Assembly: GCA_030440445.1 (NCBI GenBank) | Contig: CP098528.1 | Span: 3,472,001-3,536,000 of the forward strand | Direction of reading: 5' to 3' | Source of the DNA: Halomonas sp. KG2 | Lineage (GTDB): Bacteria; Pseudomonadota; Gammaproteobacteria; Pseudomonadales; Halomonadaceae | Length of the DNA stretch: 64,000 nucleotides | Shown here: one piece after another, positions 1 through 9,181 of the stretch | How positions within the stretch are numbered: position 1 is the first letter of the stretch | Layout: every line of letters starts with the position of its first letter | The notes under the pieces: model-generated | Told to the model about the DNA's origin: nothing | What the model saw: only the letters and a program-made list of their open reading frames with translations | Databases searched by the model: none | Program-made: the position numbers and the translations under genes

Positions 1-279
1 GTGCCCAATCACTATTAACCGCTGTACGCTGGGATTAACTAACGCATCGTTTAAAGCGGCTGGGTGTATATCGACGAAACCAGAACCAGCGTAATAAGAC
101 ACGATTAACTACTAATAATTCAGTGTTACTTCTATTGGCGTGTTCAGCTTAAGGCGCGGCTGCGATAGAATCTCTATCGGATCTTGACCTGCATCATCAA
201 GCGGGTGGCCGCACCCGGGCAAAATGCTAATGCAAAATGCTACGGGTTACCCCCTAACCGCGTTCGATGGGAACATGAA
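1..279. other. Non-coding leader upstream of ccoN
   Basis: No convincing gene is seen here. The reading frame of ccoN is open back to a TTG at 184, but cbb3 subunit I proteins normally begin at the ATG at 280. The stretch contains a perfect 7-bp inverted repeat, CGATAGA (163-169) and TCTATCG (173-179) separated by 3 bases, and just after it an FNR/Anr-like box at 184-197. It is best read as the ccoN promoter region. Confidence 0.6.
184..197 (+). promoter_or_regulatory. Putative Anr/FNR box upstream of ccoN
   Basis: TTGAC-N4-ATCAT matches the FNR/Anr consensus TTGAT-N4-ATCAA at 8 of 10 positions and lies 82 bp before the ccoN ATG. cbb3 oxidase operons are classic Anr/FNR targets, and an Anr gene lies 10 kb downstream. 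A weak -10-like TAATGC at 228-233 is possible, but it would put the box slightly further upstream than the usual -41.5 position. Inferred from pattern and context. Confidence 0.55.
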
Positions 280-1704
280 ATGAGCACAGCACTGGAACAC
301 CCGACCTACAACTACAAGGTAGTTCGGCAGTTCGCGATCATGACCGTTGTGTGGGGCATTGTAGGTATGACGCTTGGCGTTATCCTTGCCTCCCAGCTAG
401 TTTGGCCGCAACTGAACCTTGGCTTACCTTGGACAAGCTTCGGGCGCCTTCGTCCGTTACACACTAACGCTGTTATCTTCGCCTTCGGTGGCTCAGCGCT
501 ATTTGCGACGTCTTACTATGTCGTACAGCGTACCTGTCAGACTCGCCTGTTCTCTGACAAGCTCGCAGCGTTCACCTTCTGGGGATGGCAAGCGGTTATT
601 CTCTCGGCTGTCGTGTCATTGCCGCTAGGCTATACCACTACAAAAGAGTATGCAGAGCTCGAATGGCCAATCAATATTTTGATTGCGGTCGTTTGGATTA
701 GCTACGCTATCGTTTTCTTAATGACGATTAAAAAGCGCACCACTTCCCATATTTACGTGGCGAACTGGTTCTTTGCAGCGTTTATTTTGACCGTCGCGGT
801 GCTGCACATCGTTAATAATGCGGCTATTCCGGTCACCCCCATGTACTCCACCTCGATTTATGCGGGTGCGGTAGATGCGATGGTGCAGTGGTGGTATGGC
901 CACAATGCGGTCGGTTTCTTCCTTACGGCAGGCTTCCTGGGCATGATGTACTACTTCGTGCCAAAACAGGCCGAACGCCCGGTCTATTCCTACCGTCTCT
1001 CCATCGTCCATTTCTGGGCGTTGATTATGATTTATATGTGGGCAGGCCCCCACCACCTTCACTACACAGCGCTGCCTAACTGGGCACAGTCGCTGGGTAT
1101 GATTATGTCTATCATTCTGCTTGCACCTTCCTGGGGCGGTATGATCAACGGCATGATGACCCTGTCTGGCGCTTGGCATAAACTGCGCACCGATCCAACA
1201 CTTCGCTTCCTGGTGGTAGCGCTGTCGTTCTACGGCATGTCGACGTTTGAAGGGCCAATGATGGCCATCAAGACCGTCAACGCGCTGTCGCATTACACCG
1301 ACTGGACCATTGGTCACGTGCATGCTGGTGCACTAGGTTGGGTAGCGATGATTACCATTGGCTCTATGTACCACCTGATCCCGCGGGTCTTCGGGCGTAC
1401 TGAGATGTACTCCGTCAATCTGATTGCGGTGCATTTCTGGTTAGCCACCATTGGTACTGTGTTGTATATCGCCGCTATGTGGGTCAACGGCATCATGCAA
1501 GGCCTAATGTGGCGCGCGATTAATGCTGACGGCACGCTGATGTACACCTTTGTAGAGTCTGTCGAAGCCAGTGGCCCCGGCTACTTTGTGCGTATGATTG
1601 GCGGCCTCTTCTGGGTAACAGGCATGCTAATTATGGCATTCAACGTTTACATGACCGTAAAACGTCGCGAAACGATTAGCCATTCAGCGCCACAAGCCGC
1701 TTAA
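280..1704 (+). CDS. ccoN: cbb3-type cytochrome c oxidase subunit I (CcoN)
   Basis: Catalytic subunit of the high-affinity cbb3 terminal oxidase, which reduces oxygen to water in the inner membrane and pumps protons. With the ATG at 280 it is 474 residues, the normal CcoN length, and begins [15 protein letters not shown] as is typical of the family. An upstream TTG in frame would add 32 hydrophilic residues unlike CcoN and would overlap the Anr box. Expected metal ligands are visible: H208 in WWYGHN, the CuB histidines H258 and H259 in HHLHYT, and H346 and H348 in [10 protein letters not shown]. About a dozen hydrophobic segments run through the protein. First gene of ccoNOQP; ccoO starts 19 bp later. 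Probably induced at low oxygen by Anr. Confidence 0.97.
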   Translation: MSTALEHPTYNYKVVRQFAIMTVVWGIVGMTLGVILASQLVWPQLNLGLPWTSFGRLRPLHTNAVIFAFGGSALFATSYYVVQRTCQTRLFSDKLAAFTFWGWQAVILSAVVSLPLGYTTTKEYAELEWPINILIAVVWISYAIVFLMTIKKRTTSHIYVANWFFAAFILTVAVLHIVNNAAIPVTPMYSTSIYAGAVDAMVQWWYGHNAVGFFLTAGFLGMMYYFVPKQAERPVYSYRLSIVHFWALIMIYMWAGPHHLHYTALPNWAQSLGMIMSIILLAPSWGGMINGMMTLSGAWHKLRTDPTLRFLVVALSFYGMSTFEGPMMAIKTVNALSHYTDWTIGHVHAGALGWVAMITIGSMYHLIPRVFGRTEMYSVNLIAVHFWLATIGTVLYIAAMWVNGIMQGLMWRAINADGTLMYTFVESVEASGPGYFVRMIGGLFWVTGMLIMAFNVYMTVKRRETISHSAPQAA

Positions 1705-1723
1705 AACGGGGAAGTTGAGACCA

Positions 1724-2332
1724 ATGAAACACGAGATTGTTGAAAAGAACGTTGGCCTGCTCGCCGTGTTGATCCTGGTTGCGATCAGCTTTGGTGGCCT
1801 GGCCGAAGTCGTACCGCTGTTCTTTCAAAAGCAAACAACTGAGCCAGTTGAGGGCCTCGAGCCTCTCACCGCACTGGAACTGGAAGGGCGCGACATATAC
1901 CGCCGCGAGGGCTGCGTAGGCTGCCACTCCCAGATGGTTCGCCCCTTCAGGGCAGAAACCGAACGCTATGGCCACTATAACGTGGCAGGCGAACAGGTTT
2001 ACGAACACAACTTCCTTTGGGGTTCCAAGCGCACCGGGCCGGATCTTGCTCGCGTAGGTGGGCGCTATAGTGATGATTGGCACCGTGCCCACCTCTATAA
2101 CCCACGAGATGTGGTACCCGAGTCAGTCATGCCTGAATATCCTTGGCTGTTTGAAAACACCTTGGATGGCGAATCGACACCGGCAAAAATGCGCACCCTG
2201 CGTCAGTTAGGCGTGCCATATACCGATGAAGATATCGCCACTGCGACAGAAGACGTTCGCGGCACTCAGGAAATTACTGCACTGGTGGCCTACTTGCAGC
2301 AGTTAGGCACCGTGCTTGAGGGCACTCGTTAA
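1724..2332 (+). CDS. ccoO: cbb3 oxidase subunit II, mono-haem cytochrome c (CcoO)
   Basis: Membrane-anchored mono-haem cytochrome c subunit of the cbb3 oxidase, passing electrons toward CcoN. It is 202 residues from the ATG at 1724, opening [13 protein letters not shown] as in other CcoO proteins. One N-terminal membrane segment spans about residues 12-34, and a single haem c motif CVGCH is at 64-68. A TTG at 1715 could add three residues, but the ATG fits the family and is preceded by GGGGAAG. It sits between ccoN and ccoQ; the ccoQ ATG begins 3 bases after its stop. Confidence 0.97.
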   Translation: MKHEIVEKNVGLLAVLILVAISFGGLAEVVPLFFQKQTTEPVEGLEPLTALELEGRDIYRREGCVGCHSQMVRPFRAETERYGHYNVAGEQVYEHNFLWGSKRTGPDLARVGGRYSDDWHRAHLYNPRDVVPESVMPEYPWLFENTLDGESTPAKMRTLRQLGVPYTDEDIATATEDVRGTQEITALVAYLQQLGTVLEGTR

Positions 2333-2335
2333 GTT

Positions 2336-2557
2336 ATGGATACGGGAACTTTCCGCGGCCTTATCACGCTGATATTGATTGTCGCTTTTATTGGCATCTG
2401 TTTATGGGCTTATTCCAAGCGACGCAAACCAGACTTCGACGAAGCAGCTAACCTGCCTTTCGCCGATGACGATGATAAGCAACCGACCCGTGACAAGCAT
2501 GCTTCGTCTGAGCACGAAGTGGATTCCCGCCACGACAGGGGAGATAAAAATACATGA
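2336..2557 (+). CDS. ccoQ: cbb3 oxidase small subunit (CcoQ/FixQ)
   Basis: Small subunit of the cbb3 oxidase, thought in other bacteria to stabilise the complex. At 73 residues it has the usual layout: one transmembrane helix (about residues 8-26), then a short basic stretch SKRRKPDFDE and an acidic, hydrophilic tail that is longer than in many CcoQ proteins. It begins 3 bases after ccoO, and its stop overlaps the ccoP start (ATGA), so the two are likely translationally coupled. Confidence 0.93.
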   Translation: MDTGTFRGLITLILIVAFIGICLWAYSKRRKPDFDEAANLPFADDDDKQPTRDKHASSEHEVDSRHDRGDKNT

Positions 2558-3483
2558 ATAATTTATGGGGTGACTCCCTATCCAGTTTCTGGAGCGCCTG
2601 GATCATTGTCGTCACACTGGGCACTATCGCTCTGAGCGTTTGGATCTTATTATCCAACCGCCGTACCGATAAAACACCTGATGCTGATGGCAATATCGAA
2701 ACCACTGGCCACGCGGCTGATGGGATCGAAGAGTACGACAACGCACTACCCCAGTGGTGGTTCAAGCTGTTTATCCTCACCGTTATTTTTGCCCTGGGCT
2801 ACTTAGTACTTTACCCAGGCCTAGGTAACTATGCAGGCATTTTGGGCTGGTCCCAAGAAGGCCAGTGGGAAGAAGAAGTTGCTGATGCCGAAGAGCGCTT
2901 CACACCGATTTTTGCTCAGTATCAGGAAATACCTATTCCTGAATTGGCAAAAGACGCTGAAGCAATGCGGGTAGCAGAGCGTGTTTTCCTGAACAACTGT
3001 GCGGTATGTCACGGCTCTAACGCCCAAGGTGGTTACGGCTTCCCGAACCTCACCGATGACGACTGGCTGTATGGCGGTGAGCCGGAAAACATCATGACGA
3101 CGTTGAATAATGGCCGTAATGGATTAATGCCTGCCTGGCAGCAGCTTGGCGAGAACAACATTGAGAACCTCACTCAGTACGTTCTCTCAATGTCTGGCGA
3201 AGAGCATGATGCAGACCGTGCCGCCAGTGGCGAAAGCACTTTCCTAGCAGCGTGCGCGGCATGTCATACACCCAGTGGAACGGGAAATACCGCGCTTGGC
3301 GCACCCAACCTGACTGATGATGTATGGCTCTATTTGGCACCGGGACAAAGCGTTGCTGATTCTGTCCGCCAAACACTGCGCAATGGTCGCAACGGCCACA
3401 TGCCAGCACAAGCGGCTTATATCGGTGAAGAGCGTGTTCATCTAGTAGCCGCTTATGTCTACAGCCTACGCTTCAACGACTAA
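2554..3483 (+). CDS. ccoP: cbb3 oxidase subunit III, di-haem cytochrome c (CcoP)
   Basis: Di-haem cytochrome c subunit, the usual electron entry point of the cbb3 oxidase. It has 309 residues. Two hydrophobic segments are near the N-terminus (about 12-34 and 70-88), as in the long CcoP form, followed by two cytochrome c domains with haem motifs CAVCH (149-153) and CAACH (234-238). Candidate distal methionines are in the GLMPAW and GHMPAQ contexts. The start overlaps the ccoQ stop by 4 bases. It ends the oxidase operon, and a strong hairpin follows at 3523. Confidence 0.97.
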   Translation: MNNLWGDSLSSFWSAWIIVVTLGTIALSVWILLSNRRTDKTPDADGNIETTGHAADGIEEYDNALPQWWFKLFILTVIFALGYLVLYPGLGNYAGILGWSQEGQWEEEVADAEERFTPIFAQYQEIPIPELAKDAEAMRVAERVFLNNCAVCHGSNAQGGYGFPNLTDDDWLYGGEPENIMTTLNNGRNGLMPAWQQLGENNIENLTQYVLSMSGEEHDADRAASGESTFLAACAACHTPSGTGNTALGAPNLTDDVWLYLAPGQSVADSVRQTLRNGRNGHMPAQAAYIGEERVHLVAAYVYSLRFND

Positions 3484-3522
3484 TCGCTTAGTTAGTAGCA
3501 ACCGCTTGTAGGTAGTAGCACG

Positions 3523-3552
3523 AGGGTGCGGTTTCATACCGCACCCTTTCTT
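3523..3552 (+). terminator. Hairpin terminator after ccoNOQP
   Basis: A perfect 10-bp stem, AGGGTGCGGT (3523-3532) with ACCGCACCCT (3538-3547), has a 5-base loop and is followed by TTCTTC. It lies 40 bp after the ccoP stop and separates the oxidase operon from the assembly operon. The tail is only moderately T-rich. Confidence 0.75.
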
Positions 3553-3700
3553 CATCCACCGCCCATCCAGACACCCTTGCTATCCGTTACACTACTATTT
3601 AGCGACACGGCATACAGTTGTGTTATCTAGCGTCGCAGGTTTAACGCCACGATATCCATGCTGCCGCCCATTCCCGCCTTAGTGAGCTGCGATCATCGCC

Positions 3701-5137
3701 ATGGAAAAAATACCTAGCCAAGATATTACGCCGCCGCCCGTTGGGCACCATACCCCTGGGGAAAGTACAACTCAGAGCATGTATGCCAAGCGCCGACATA
3801 TTTATGTGCGCGAAATTAAAGGGCTCTTCCAGAAAGTAAGGCGCAGCGCCAACTGGGCGCTTATGCTCGGCTTCTTCCTGCTTCCATGGCTGAACTGGGG
3901 CGACCGCCCTGCCATCTGGTTTGACCTTCCAGGCCGAGAGTTTCATATTTTTGCTGCCACATTTTATCCCCAAGAGTTCGTATTACTTTCGTGGCTGCTT
4001 ATTATCTGTGCCTTTGGACTATTTTTTATTACTGTTTTTGCTGGACGCGTTTGGTGCGGCTATACCTGCCCACAAAGCGTCTGGACATTCTTATTTATTT
4101 GGCTTGAGCACCGCATAGAGGGATCTAGAAACCACCGTATTAAGCTCGACAAGCAGCCAATGAATGCTGACAAAGCGTGGCGGAAAGGAGCTAAACATTC
4201 CGCTTGGTTACTGATTTCTTTGGCTACTGGCATTACTTTTGTGGGTTACTTCACCCCCATCCGCACGCTAGTAACGGAACTGCCTACGCTAGAAGCCCAT
4301 GGCTGGTCCTATTTTTGGGTTGGCTTCTTTTTAGTATTTACCTATTTAAATGCAGGCTGGCTGCGCGAGCAGGTGTGTATTTACATGTGCCCCTACGCGC
4401 GCTTCCAATCAGTCATGTTTGATCGCGACACGCTGATCGTGTCGTACGACGAAGCACGCGGCGAGCCAAGAGGTCGGCGGAAGAAGTCGCTTAGCCATAC
4501 TCAGGCGAGAGAAGCCGGCTTTGGCGACTGTATAGACTGCGAGCTATGCGTTCAGGTTTGCCCAACAGGTATTGATATTCGTGATGGGCTCCAGTACGAG
4601 TGCATTACCTGTGCAGCCTGCATTGATGCCTGTGACAGCGTCATGGACAAAATGGGCTACCCCAAAGGGCTTATTCGCTACACAACGGAAAATGCGCTAG
4701 AAGGCAAGAAAAGCCACATCTTACGGCCTCGACTGCTGGGCTACTTTGCCGCGCTGATTATTATGGTCGTTGCGTTTGCCTGGGCGGTTAACGACCGCAT
4801 ACCACTTAGTTTCGACGCCGAGCGTGAGCGCACACAGCTGTATCAAATGACCCGAGAAGGGCAAATCAGCAATGTTTACAGCCTTACAGTGCGTAACCTT
4901 GATAACCAGCCACACACTTACCAAATCAGTGTGTTAGGCCTACCCAGCTTAACGCTAGATAGCGCGTCGATTAGCGTGCCAGCAGGCGAATCTCGCATTC
5001 AGGTAGTCACCGTACTTGCAAACCCTCAAGATCTAAGCCAGCCCAGCCACCCCATTACTTTTGTGCTACAAGCACAACAAGATGAGCAAATCCGTCAGGA
5101 GCGTGAAGCCCGCTTCTTAGGTAACGCCAGGAGATAA
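3701..5137 (+). CDS. ccoG: cbb3 oxidase accessory protein CcoG (polyferredoxin)
   Basis: Membrane protein of the CcoG/FixG (RdxA/RdxB) family required for cbb3 assembly, reported elsewhere to act as a Cu(II) reductase feeding copper to CcoN. It has 478 residues. Several transmembrane helices and the conserved WCGYTCPQ motif lie in the first half, then NAGWLREQVCIYMCPYARF. A double 4Fe-4S ferredoxin module follows with cysteines at 277, 280, 283, 287 and 301, 304, 307, 311. The C-terminal 120 residues form the Ig-like domain usual in FixG. It opens the assembly operon; ccoH begins 7 bases after its stop. Confidence 0.95.
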   Translation: MEKIPSQDITPPPVGHHTPGESTTQSMYAKRRHIYVREIKGLFQKVRRSANWALMLGFFLLPWLNWGDRPAIWFDLPGREFHIFAATFYPQEFVLLSWLLIICAFGLFFITVFAGRVWCGYTCPQSVWTFLFIWLEHRIEGSRNHRIKLDKQPMNADKAWRKGAKHSAWLLISLATGITFVGYFTPIRTLVTELPTLEAHGWSYFWVGFFLVFTYLNAGWLREQVCIYMCPYARFQSVMFDRDTLIVSYDEARGEPRGRRKKSLSHTQAREAGFGDCIDCELCVQVCPTGIDIRDGLQYECITCAACIDACDSVMDKMGYPKGLIRYTTENALEGKKSHILRPRLLGYFAALIIMVVAFAWAVNDRIPLSFDAERERTQLYQMTREGQISNVYSLTVRNLDNQPHTYQISVLGLPSLTLDSASISVPAGESRIQVVTVLANPQDLSQPSHPITFVLQAQQDEQIRQEREARFLGNARR

Positions 5138-5144
5138 ATGCGTT

Positions 5145-5669
5145 ATGTCAGACCCTACGATTACGCCTTGGTACAAACAGTTCTGGCCATGGTTTTTGTT
5201 AGGCTTGCTGTTCTCCTCCATTATTGTCAGCACGACCTTTGCGGTTATGTCGATCAAAAGCTACGACGGTATGGTGGTACAAGAAGATTACTACGAGCAC
5301 GGCAAAGCAATTAACATGGTATTCGCCAAGCAAGAGCAAGCGCGCGCTTTAAATTTAAGTGCCGAGTTACGCATTGATCCGCTGACCAGCGATATTGTTG
5401 TTGATCTTGCGGGTGATGCTCGCCCAGATAAGCTCTATCTAGATCTTATCTTTCCCACCGAAGACGATCGTGACCAGTCGTTTGTACTAGAGCATGTGCG
5501 CGAAGGCCGCTACATCACTCAAGGACCTGACAATCTGCGCTATCGCTGGTATCTACAGCTACAGCCAGAGCAAGGCGATGAATCAGAATGGCGCCTTATC
5601 GGAGAAGCACGCTTTCCTGACGAAAACACGATTGCACTACTACCTGGCGGGCGCTCGGAGAACGAATGA
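5145..5669 (+). CDS. ccoH: cbb3 oxidase assembly protein CcoH (FixH family)
   Basis: FixH-family assembly factor with 174 residues. One membrane helix (about 13-35) is followed by the family signature VQEDYYEHGKAIN and a beta-rich periplasmic domain. Elsewhere CcoH stays associated with the mature oxidase and works with the CcoI copper pump. An AGGAG sits 11 bases before the ATG. The stop overlaps the ccoI start as ATGA, which points to translational coupling. Confidence 0.92.
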   Translation: MSDPTITPWYKQFWPWFLLGLLFSSIIVSTTFAVMSIKSYDGMVVQEDYYEHGKAINMVFAKQEQARALNLSAELRIDPLTSDIVVDLAGDARPDKLYLDLIFPTEDDRDQSFVLEHVREGRYITQGPDNLRYRWYLQLQPEQGDESEWRLIGEARFPDENTIALLPGGRSENE

Positions 5670-8143
5670 CCACGACCGCCCTTAGCTGCTACCACTGCGG
5701 CAACCCGGTGCCCGAAGGGGCACCGTGGCGAATTAACATTGACGACACATCCAAACCACTATGCTGCCCAGGTTGCGAAGCCGTCGCCCACGCCATCGTT
5801 GATGGCGGGTTGGAGAGCTATTATCGCTATCGCACAGAAATGCCAGAGCGCCCTGACGAGCGCCAAGCTGCCAAAGCAGAAACCTGGTCGGTATTTGATG
5901 ACCCAGGGCTGCAAGCGCAGTTTGTTCACCCAGAGGGTGACGAAGGACAAGTACGAGCCACACTAGCAATAGACGGCATCACCTGTGCAGCCTGCGCCTG
6001 GCTCATTGAACACCGTTTGAATGCACTTGATGGCGTTACTTCTAGCGCGGTCAACCTTACCCATCATCGCCTACGTGTGAGCTGGGACCCCGCCGTCATC
6101 AACCTCTCACAGCTGTTCGCTGAACTAGCGGCCATTGGCTACGATGCGCAGCCCTATGAACCTGATCAAGCCCAAACGCGCTTACAACATGAAGAACGCA
6201 TGAATGTGCGCCGCCTGATTGTCGCGGCTGTCGGGATGATGCAGGTCATGATGTTCTCCATTCCCATTTATGTATCGGGGCCAGGTGAGCTTAGCGAAGA
6301 CTTTTACGCTCTGTTTCACTGGCTATCGTTTGCCCTAGCCACGCCCGTGGTATTTTTCTCAGCGCAGCCTTTTTTCCGTAACGCATTGCGTGATCTGAAA
6401 ACCGGCGTTCTTGGCATGGATGTGCCGGTCTCGCTAGCCATTGGCGGCGCCTATTTGGCGAGCAGTTATGCAGTGCTGTTTAACGTTGGCGATGTTTATT
6501 TCGACTCGGTCGCCATGTTTACCTTCTTCTTGCTATTTGGCCGTTATGTAGAAGGTAGGGCCAGGCGGCGCAGCGGCCACAGCGGCAATGCGCTGAGCGG
6601 CGTTTTGCCAGTGTCTGCTATTCGCCTTGAAGCGGATGGCAGTGAACGCATTCTGCCTGCCAGTGAACTTAAAGAAGGCGACCGCGTGCTCATCAAGCCC
6701 GGTCATGGCGTTCCCGCTGACGGCATTATCGAAGACGGCGAATCCAGCCTTGATGAGTCGATGCTGACCGGCGAGTATTTGCCAGTGACTCGACGGGTAG
6801 GCGAAAGCGTGGTGGGTGGCAGCCAAAACATGGAAAACCCGCTCATCATAAAGGTAACCCATGCTGGCAATAGCGCCAGAGTGGCCGGTATTGTCGATTT
6901 AACCGATCGCGCCTTTGCAAGTCGCCCACGACTTGCCCAGATGGCGGCGCGTATGGCGCACCTGTTTGTATTACGACTGCTGATCGTTACCGCGTGTGTC
7001 ACCGTAGCATGGTGGTTTATTGATCCATCTCGTGTGCTATGGGTACTACTCTCGGTATTAGTAGTCACTTGCCCTTGTGCACTGGCGCTGGCCACCCCCA
7101 CTGCGCTGACAGCAGGGCATGGCCAATTGCGCCAGCGAGGCGTACTAATTACACGTGCTGACGCGATCGAATCACTCTCCAACGTCACCCGCGTGATCTT
7201 TGATAAGACCGGTACGCTGACCCGCGGCGAAATGCAGCTGACCCAAACGCACCCTATTGACCAACAGCATCTCGCCCACAGCGATACGACGCTCAGTGAA
7301 GAGCATGCCCAAGCCATCGCGGCGGCGCTAGAGGCACACTCTGAACACCCCATAGCCAGAGCTTTTCGCCCATTTAGAGATGCCACTCTGCAGGCACGCA
7401 ACATCAAAAGTGTGACTGGAAGCGGGCTAGAAGGCACTTTAAACGGCGCAACATGGCGATTAGGCAAACCTGATTTTGCGACGACAACCACACTGCCTCC
7501 ACCAAGCACCGGCCAGTGGCTTTTACTCAGTGAAAACAGCGCACCACGTGCCTGGTTCAAGCTACACGATGGCATTCGTGAAGATGCGGCTCAAACCGTT
7601 GCCGCACTTCAAGCCCGTGGATTGGAAGTAGAACTACTTTCTGGTGACACGCAAGAAGCGGTAGAGAGCTTGGCAGAACAGCTCAATATTACCACGTGGC
7701 ACGCTGGCAAATCGCCTGAGGGCAAGCTGGCACGACTACGTGAGTTACAAGCCAGCGGTGAGCGTGTCGTGATGATCGGTGACGGTATCAATGATGTGCC
7801 GGTATTAGCTGGCGCTGACGTTGCCATTGCTATGAATGGCGCCACAGACCTCGCCCGTACCCGCGCCGACGCGATATTGCTCAGTCCACGCCTAATGCGT
7901 ATTTTTGAGGCGATTGATATTTCCTGCGCCACACGCCGAATTATGCGCCAAAATATGATGTGGTCGGTTTGCTACAACTTTTCGGCACTGCCTTTAGCAG
8001 CAATGGGGTTAATCCCCCCCTGGCTCGCTGCGATTGGCATGTCGCTAAGCTCCCTGATTGTGGTAGGTAACGCGCTGCGTCTTACTCGCTGGCGTACCCC
8101 GCCCGCCCCTCAGATTGCCCTATCAACACCGGTGACGGCATGA
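5666..8143 (+). CDS. ccoI: Copper-transporting P1B-type ATPase for cbb3 assembly (CcoI/FixI)
   Basis: CopA2/FixI-type P-type ATPase that exports copper across the inner membrane for insertion into the cbb3 oxidase. It has 825 residues. The N-terminal metal-binding segment has cysteine pairs at C8/C11 and C33/C34/C37, then an HMA domain with the CAAC motif (107-110). The membrane copper site is CPC at 469-471, the actuator loop carries MLTGEYLPV, the phosphorylation site is D513 in DKTGT, and the hinge is GDGIND near 705-710. The cysteine-rich extra N-terminus and position between ccoH and ccoS argue for CcoI rather than a detoxifying CopA. Overlaps both neighbours by 4 bases. Confidence 0.96.
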   Translation: MTTTALSCYHCGNPVPEGAPWRINIDDTSKPLCCPGCEAVAHAIVDGGLESYYRYRTEMPERPDERQAAKAETWSVFDDPGLQAQFVHPEGDEGQVRATLAIDGITCAACAWLIEHRLNALDGVTSSAVNLTHHRLRVSWDPAVINLSQLFAELAAIGYDAQPYEPDQAQTRLQHEERMNVRRLIVAAVGMMQVMMFSIPIYVSGPGELSEDFYALFHWLSFALATPVVFFSAQPFFRNALRDLKTGVLGMDVPVSLAIGGAYLASSYAVLFNVGDVYFDSVAMFTFFLLFGRYVEGRARRRSGHSGNALSGVLPVSAIRLEADGSERILPASELKEGDRVLIKPGHGVPADGIIEDGESSLDESMLTGEYLPVTRRVGESVVGGSQNMENPLIIKVTHAGNSARVAGIVDLTDRAFASRPRLAQMAARMAHLFVLRLLIVTACVTVAWWFIDPSRVLWVLLSVLVVTCPCALALATPTALTAGHGQLRQRGVLITRADAIESLSNVTRVIFDKTGTLTRGEMQLTQTHPIDQQHLAHSDTTLSEEHAQAIAAALEAHSEHPIARAFRPFRDATLQARNIKSVTGSGLEGTLNGATWRLGKPDFATTTTLPPPSTGQWLLLSENSAPRAWFKLHDGIREDAAQTVAALQARGLEVELLSGDTQEAVESLAEQLNITTWHAGKSPEGKLARLRELQASGERVVMIGDGINDVPVLAGADVAIAMNGATDLARTRADAILLSPRLMRIFEAIDISCATRRIMRQNMMWSVCYNFSALPLAAMGLIPPWLAAIGMSLSSLIVVGNALRLTRWRTPPAPQIALSTPVTA

Positions 8144-8361
8144 CGATTTTATACTTACTGATTCCACTTTCACTCACTCTTCTGGGCCTCGCGGTGTGGG
8201 CGTTTTTCTGGGCCGTGAAGCACGACCAGTTTGACGATTTGGAAGGCCCAGCCCACCGCATTCTATTCGACGATGATGAGAATGACCTGACTCCCGAGCA
8301 GCGTGCCGCACGTAAAAAAAGCGGCTCTTCTTCTCAAGATAACCAAGAGCCGCCCGCATGA
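8140..8361 (+). CDS. ccoS: cbb3 oxidase maturation protein CcoS
   Basis: Small membrane protein of the CcoS/FixS family, needed elsewhere for cofactor insertion (haem b and CuB) into CcoN. At 73 residues it has one N-terminal transmembrane helix (residues 2-24), the family sequence FFWAVKHDQFDDLEGPA, and a charged cytoplasmic tail. Start and stop both overlap the neighbouring genes by 4 bases (ATGA), so ccoI, ccoS and the next gene form a tightly coupled unit. Confidence 0.93.
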   Translation: MTILYLLIPLSLTLLGLAVWAFFWAVKHDQFDDLEGPAHRILFDDDENDLTPEQRAARKKSGSSSQDNQEPPA

Positions 8362-9053
8362 ATCCGACGGGACTTGATTTACCGCCCCTGCTAGCCGCGT
8401 TTGTATTTGGCTTAATGGGCGGCGCCCACTGTATCGGCATGTGTGGCGGCATTATGAGCGCGCTGACCTTTGCCGTACCGCCTAGCATGCGACACCCTGC
8501 CCGCATGGGTGGGCTGCTGATTAGCTATAACGCCGGACGCATTCTCAGCTATATGGTGGCGGGTGCCATTGTTGCTGCACTTGGCACACTTATCTCACTT
8601 TCTCCGTCTGCACGTGTTGCATTGCAGGCTTTCGCCGCATTGATGCTCATCTTAATGGCGCTCTATATCGCCAACTGGTGGAAAGGACTGCTGAAAGTAG
8701 AAGCGGTGGGAAGGCACCTTTGGCGATATATTGAGCCAGTGGGAAGACGCCTGATGCCTGTCGTCCATCTTCCTCAAGCCTTCGCCCTAGGGACACTGTG
8801 GGGCTGGCTGCCCTGTGGGCTGGTTTACTCCATGCTAGCCTGGAGCTTAGCGATTGCAGACCCACTCGATGGCGCGCTTCTAATGGGGGCTTTTGGCCTG
8901 GGTACACTCCCTGCTCTGCTGGCAACAGGACTTGCAGCACAGCAGTTAAGCCATTTAATTCGCCACCCTGCCACTCGCAGCGTCGCCGCACTGTCGATTA
9001 TAAGTTTCGCCCTTTGGCAGCTATGGACGCTTATTCCTCTAACAGCGCATTAG
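8358..9053 (+). CDS. Sulfite exporter TauE/SafE-family membrane protein
   Basis: Inner-membrane protein of 231 residues, the last gene of the cbb3 assembly operon. The first helix holds the motif AHCIGMCGG (from about residue 23), whose paired cysteines are the hallmark of the COG2836 branch found next to ccoS in many proteobacteria. About six hydrophobic helices are evident. Despite the family name, genomic context suggests a part in copper or cytochrome maturation rather than sulfite export; that is inference. The start overlaps the ccoS stop. Members also resemble the membrane part of DsbD-like proteins, so thiol or metal chemistry is plausible. Confidence 0.85.
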   Translation: MNPTGLDLPPLLAAFVFGLMGGAHCIGMCGGIMSALTFAVPPSMRHPARMGGLLISYNAGRILSYMVAGAIVAALGTLISLSPSARVALQAFAALMLILMALYIANWWKGLLKVEAVGRHLWRYIEPVGRRLMPVVHLPQAFALGTLWGWLPCGLVYSMLAWSLAIADPLDGALLMGAFGLGTLPALLATGLAAQQLSHLIRHPATRSVAALSIISFALWQLWTLIPLTAH

Positions 9054-9070
9054 TCAGACCCTCCTATAGT

Positions 9071-9084
9071 TTGATATAGCTCAA
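9071..9084 (+). promoter_or_regulatory. Putative Anr/FNR box and promoter of hemN
   Basis: TTGAT-N4-CTCAA matches the Anr/FNR consensus at 9 of 10 positions. A -10-like TAGCAT lies at 9107-9112, implying a start near 9119 and placing the box centre (9077.5) at about -41.5. That is the spacing of FNR-activated class II promoters. hemN is an established Anr target in related bacteria. Confidence 0.75.
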
Positions 9085-9123
9085 CGCATTCCAAGTGACA
9101 CCGACGTAGCATGCCGAGAGAAC

Positions 9124-9155
9124 ACTGAGCGACGGCGCTCAGTCACTCCTTTTGT
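9124..9155 (+). terminator. Hairpin before hemN (terminator or leader structure)
   Basis: A perfect 8-bp stem, ACTGAGCG (9124-9131) with CGCTCAGT (9136-9143) and loop ACGG, is followed by CACTCCTTTTGTTT. It is the only terminator-like structure after the ccoG-safE operon, yet it lies just downstream of the predicted hemN start site, so it would fall in the hemN leader RNA as well. Confidence 0.55.
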
Positions 9156-9181
9156 TTACTTCTCACTTCGGAGCGCTCGCC

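Noticed and set aside
184..279. N-terminal extension of CcoN starting at TTG
   Set aside because: The 32 extra residues are not like CcoN, there is no ribosome site, and the TTG lies inside the Anr-like box.
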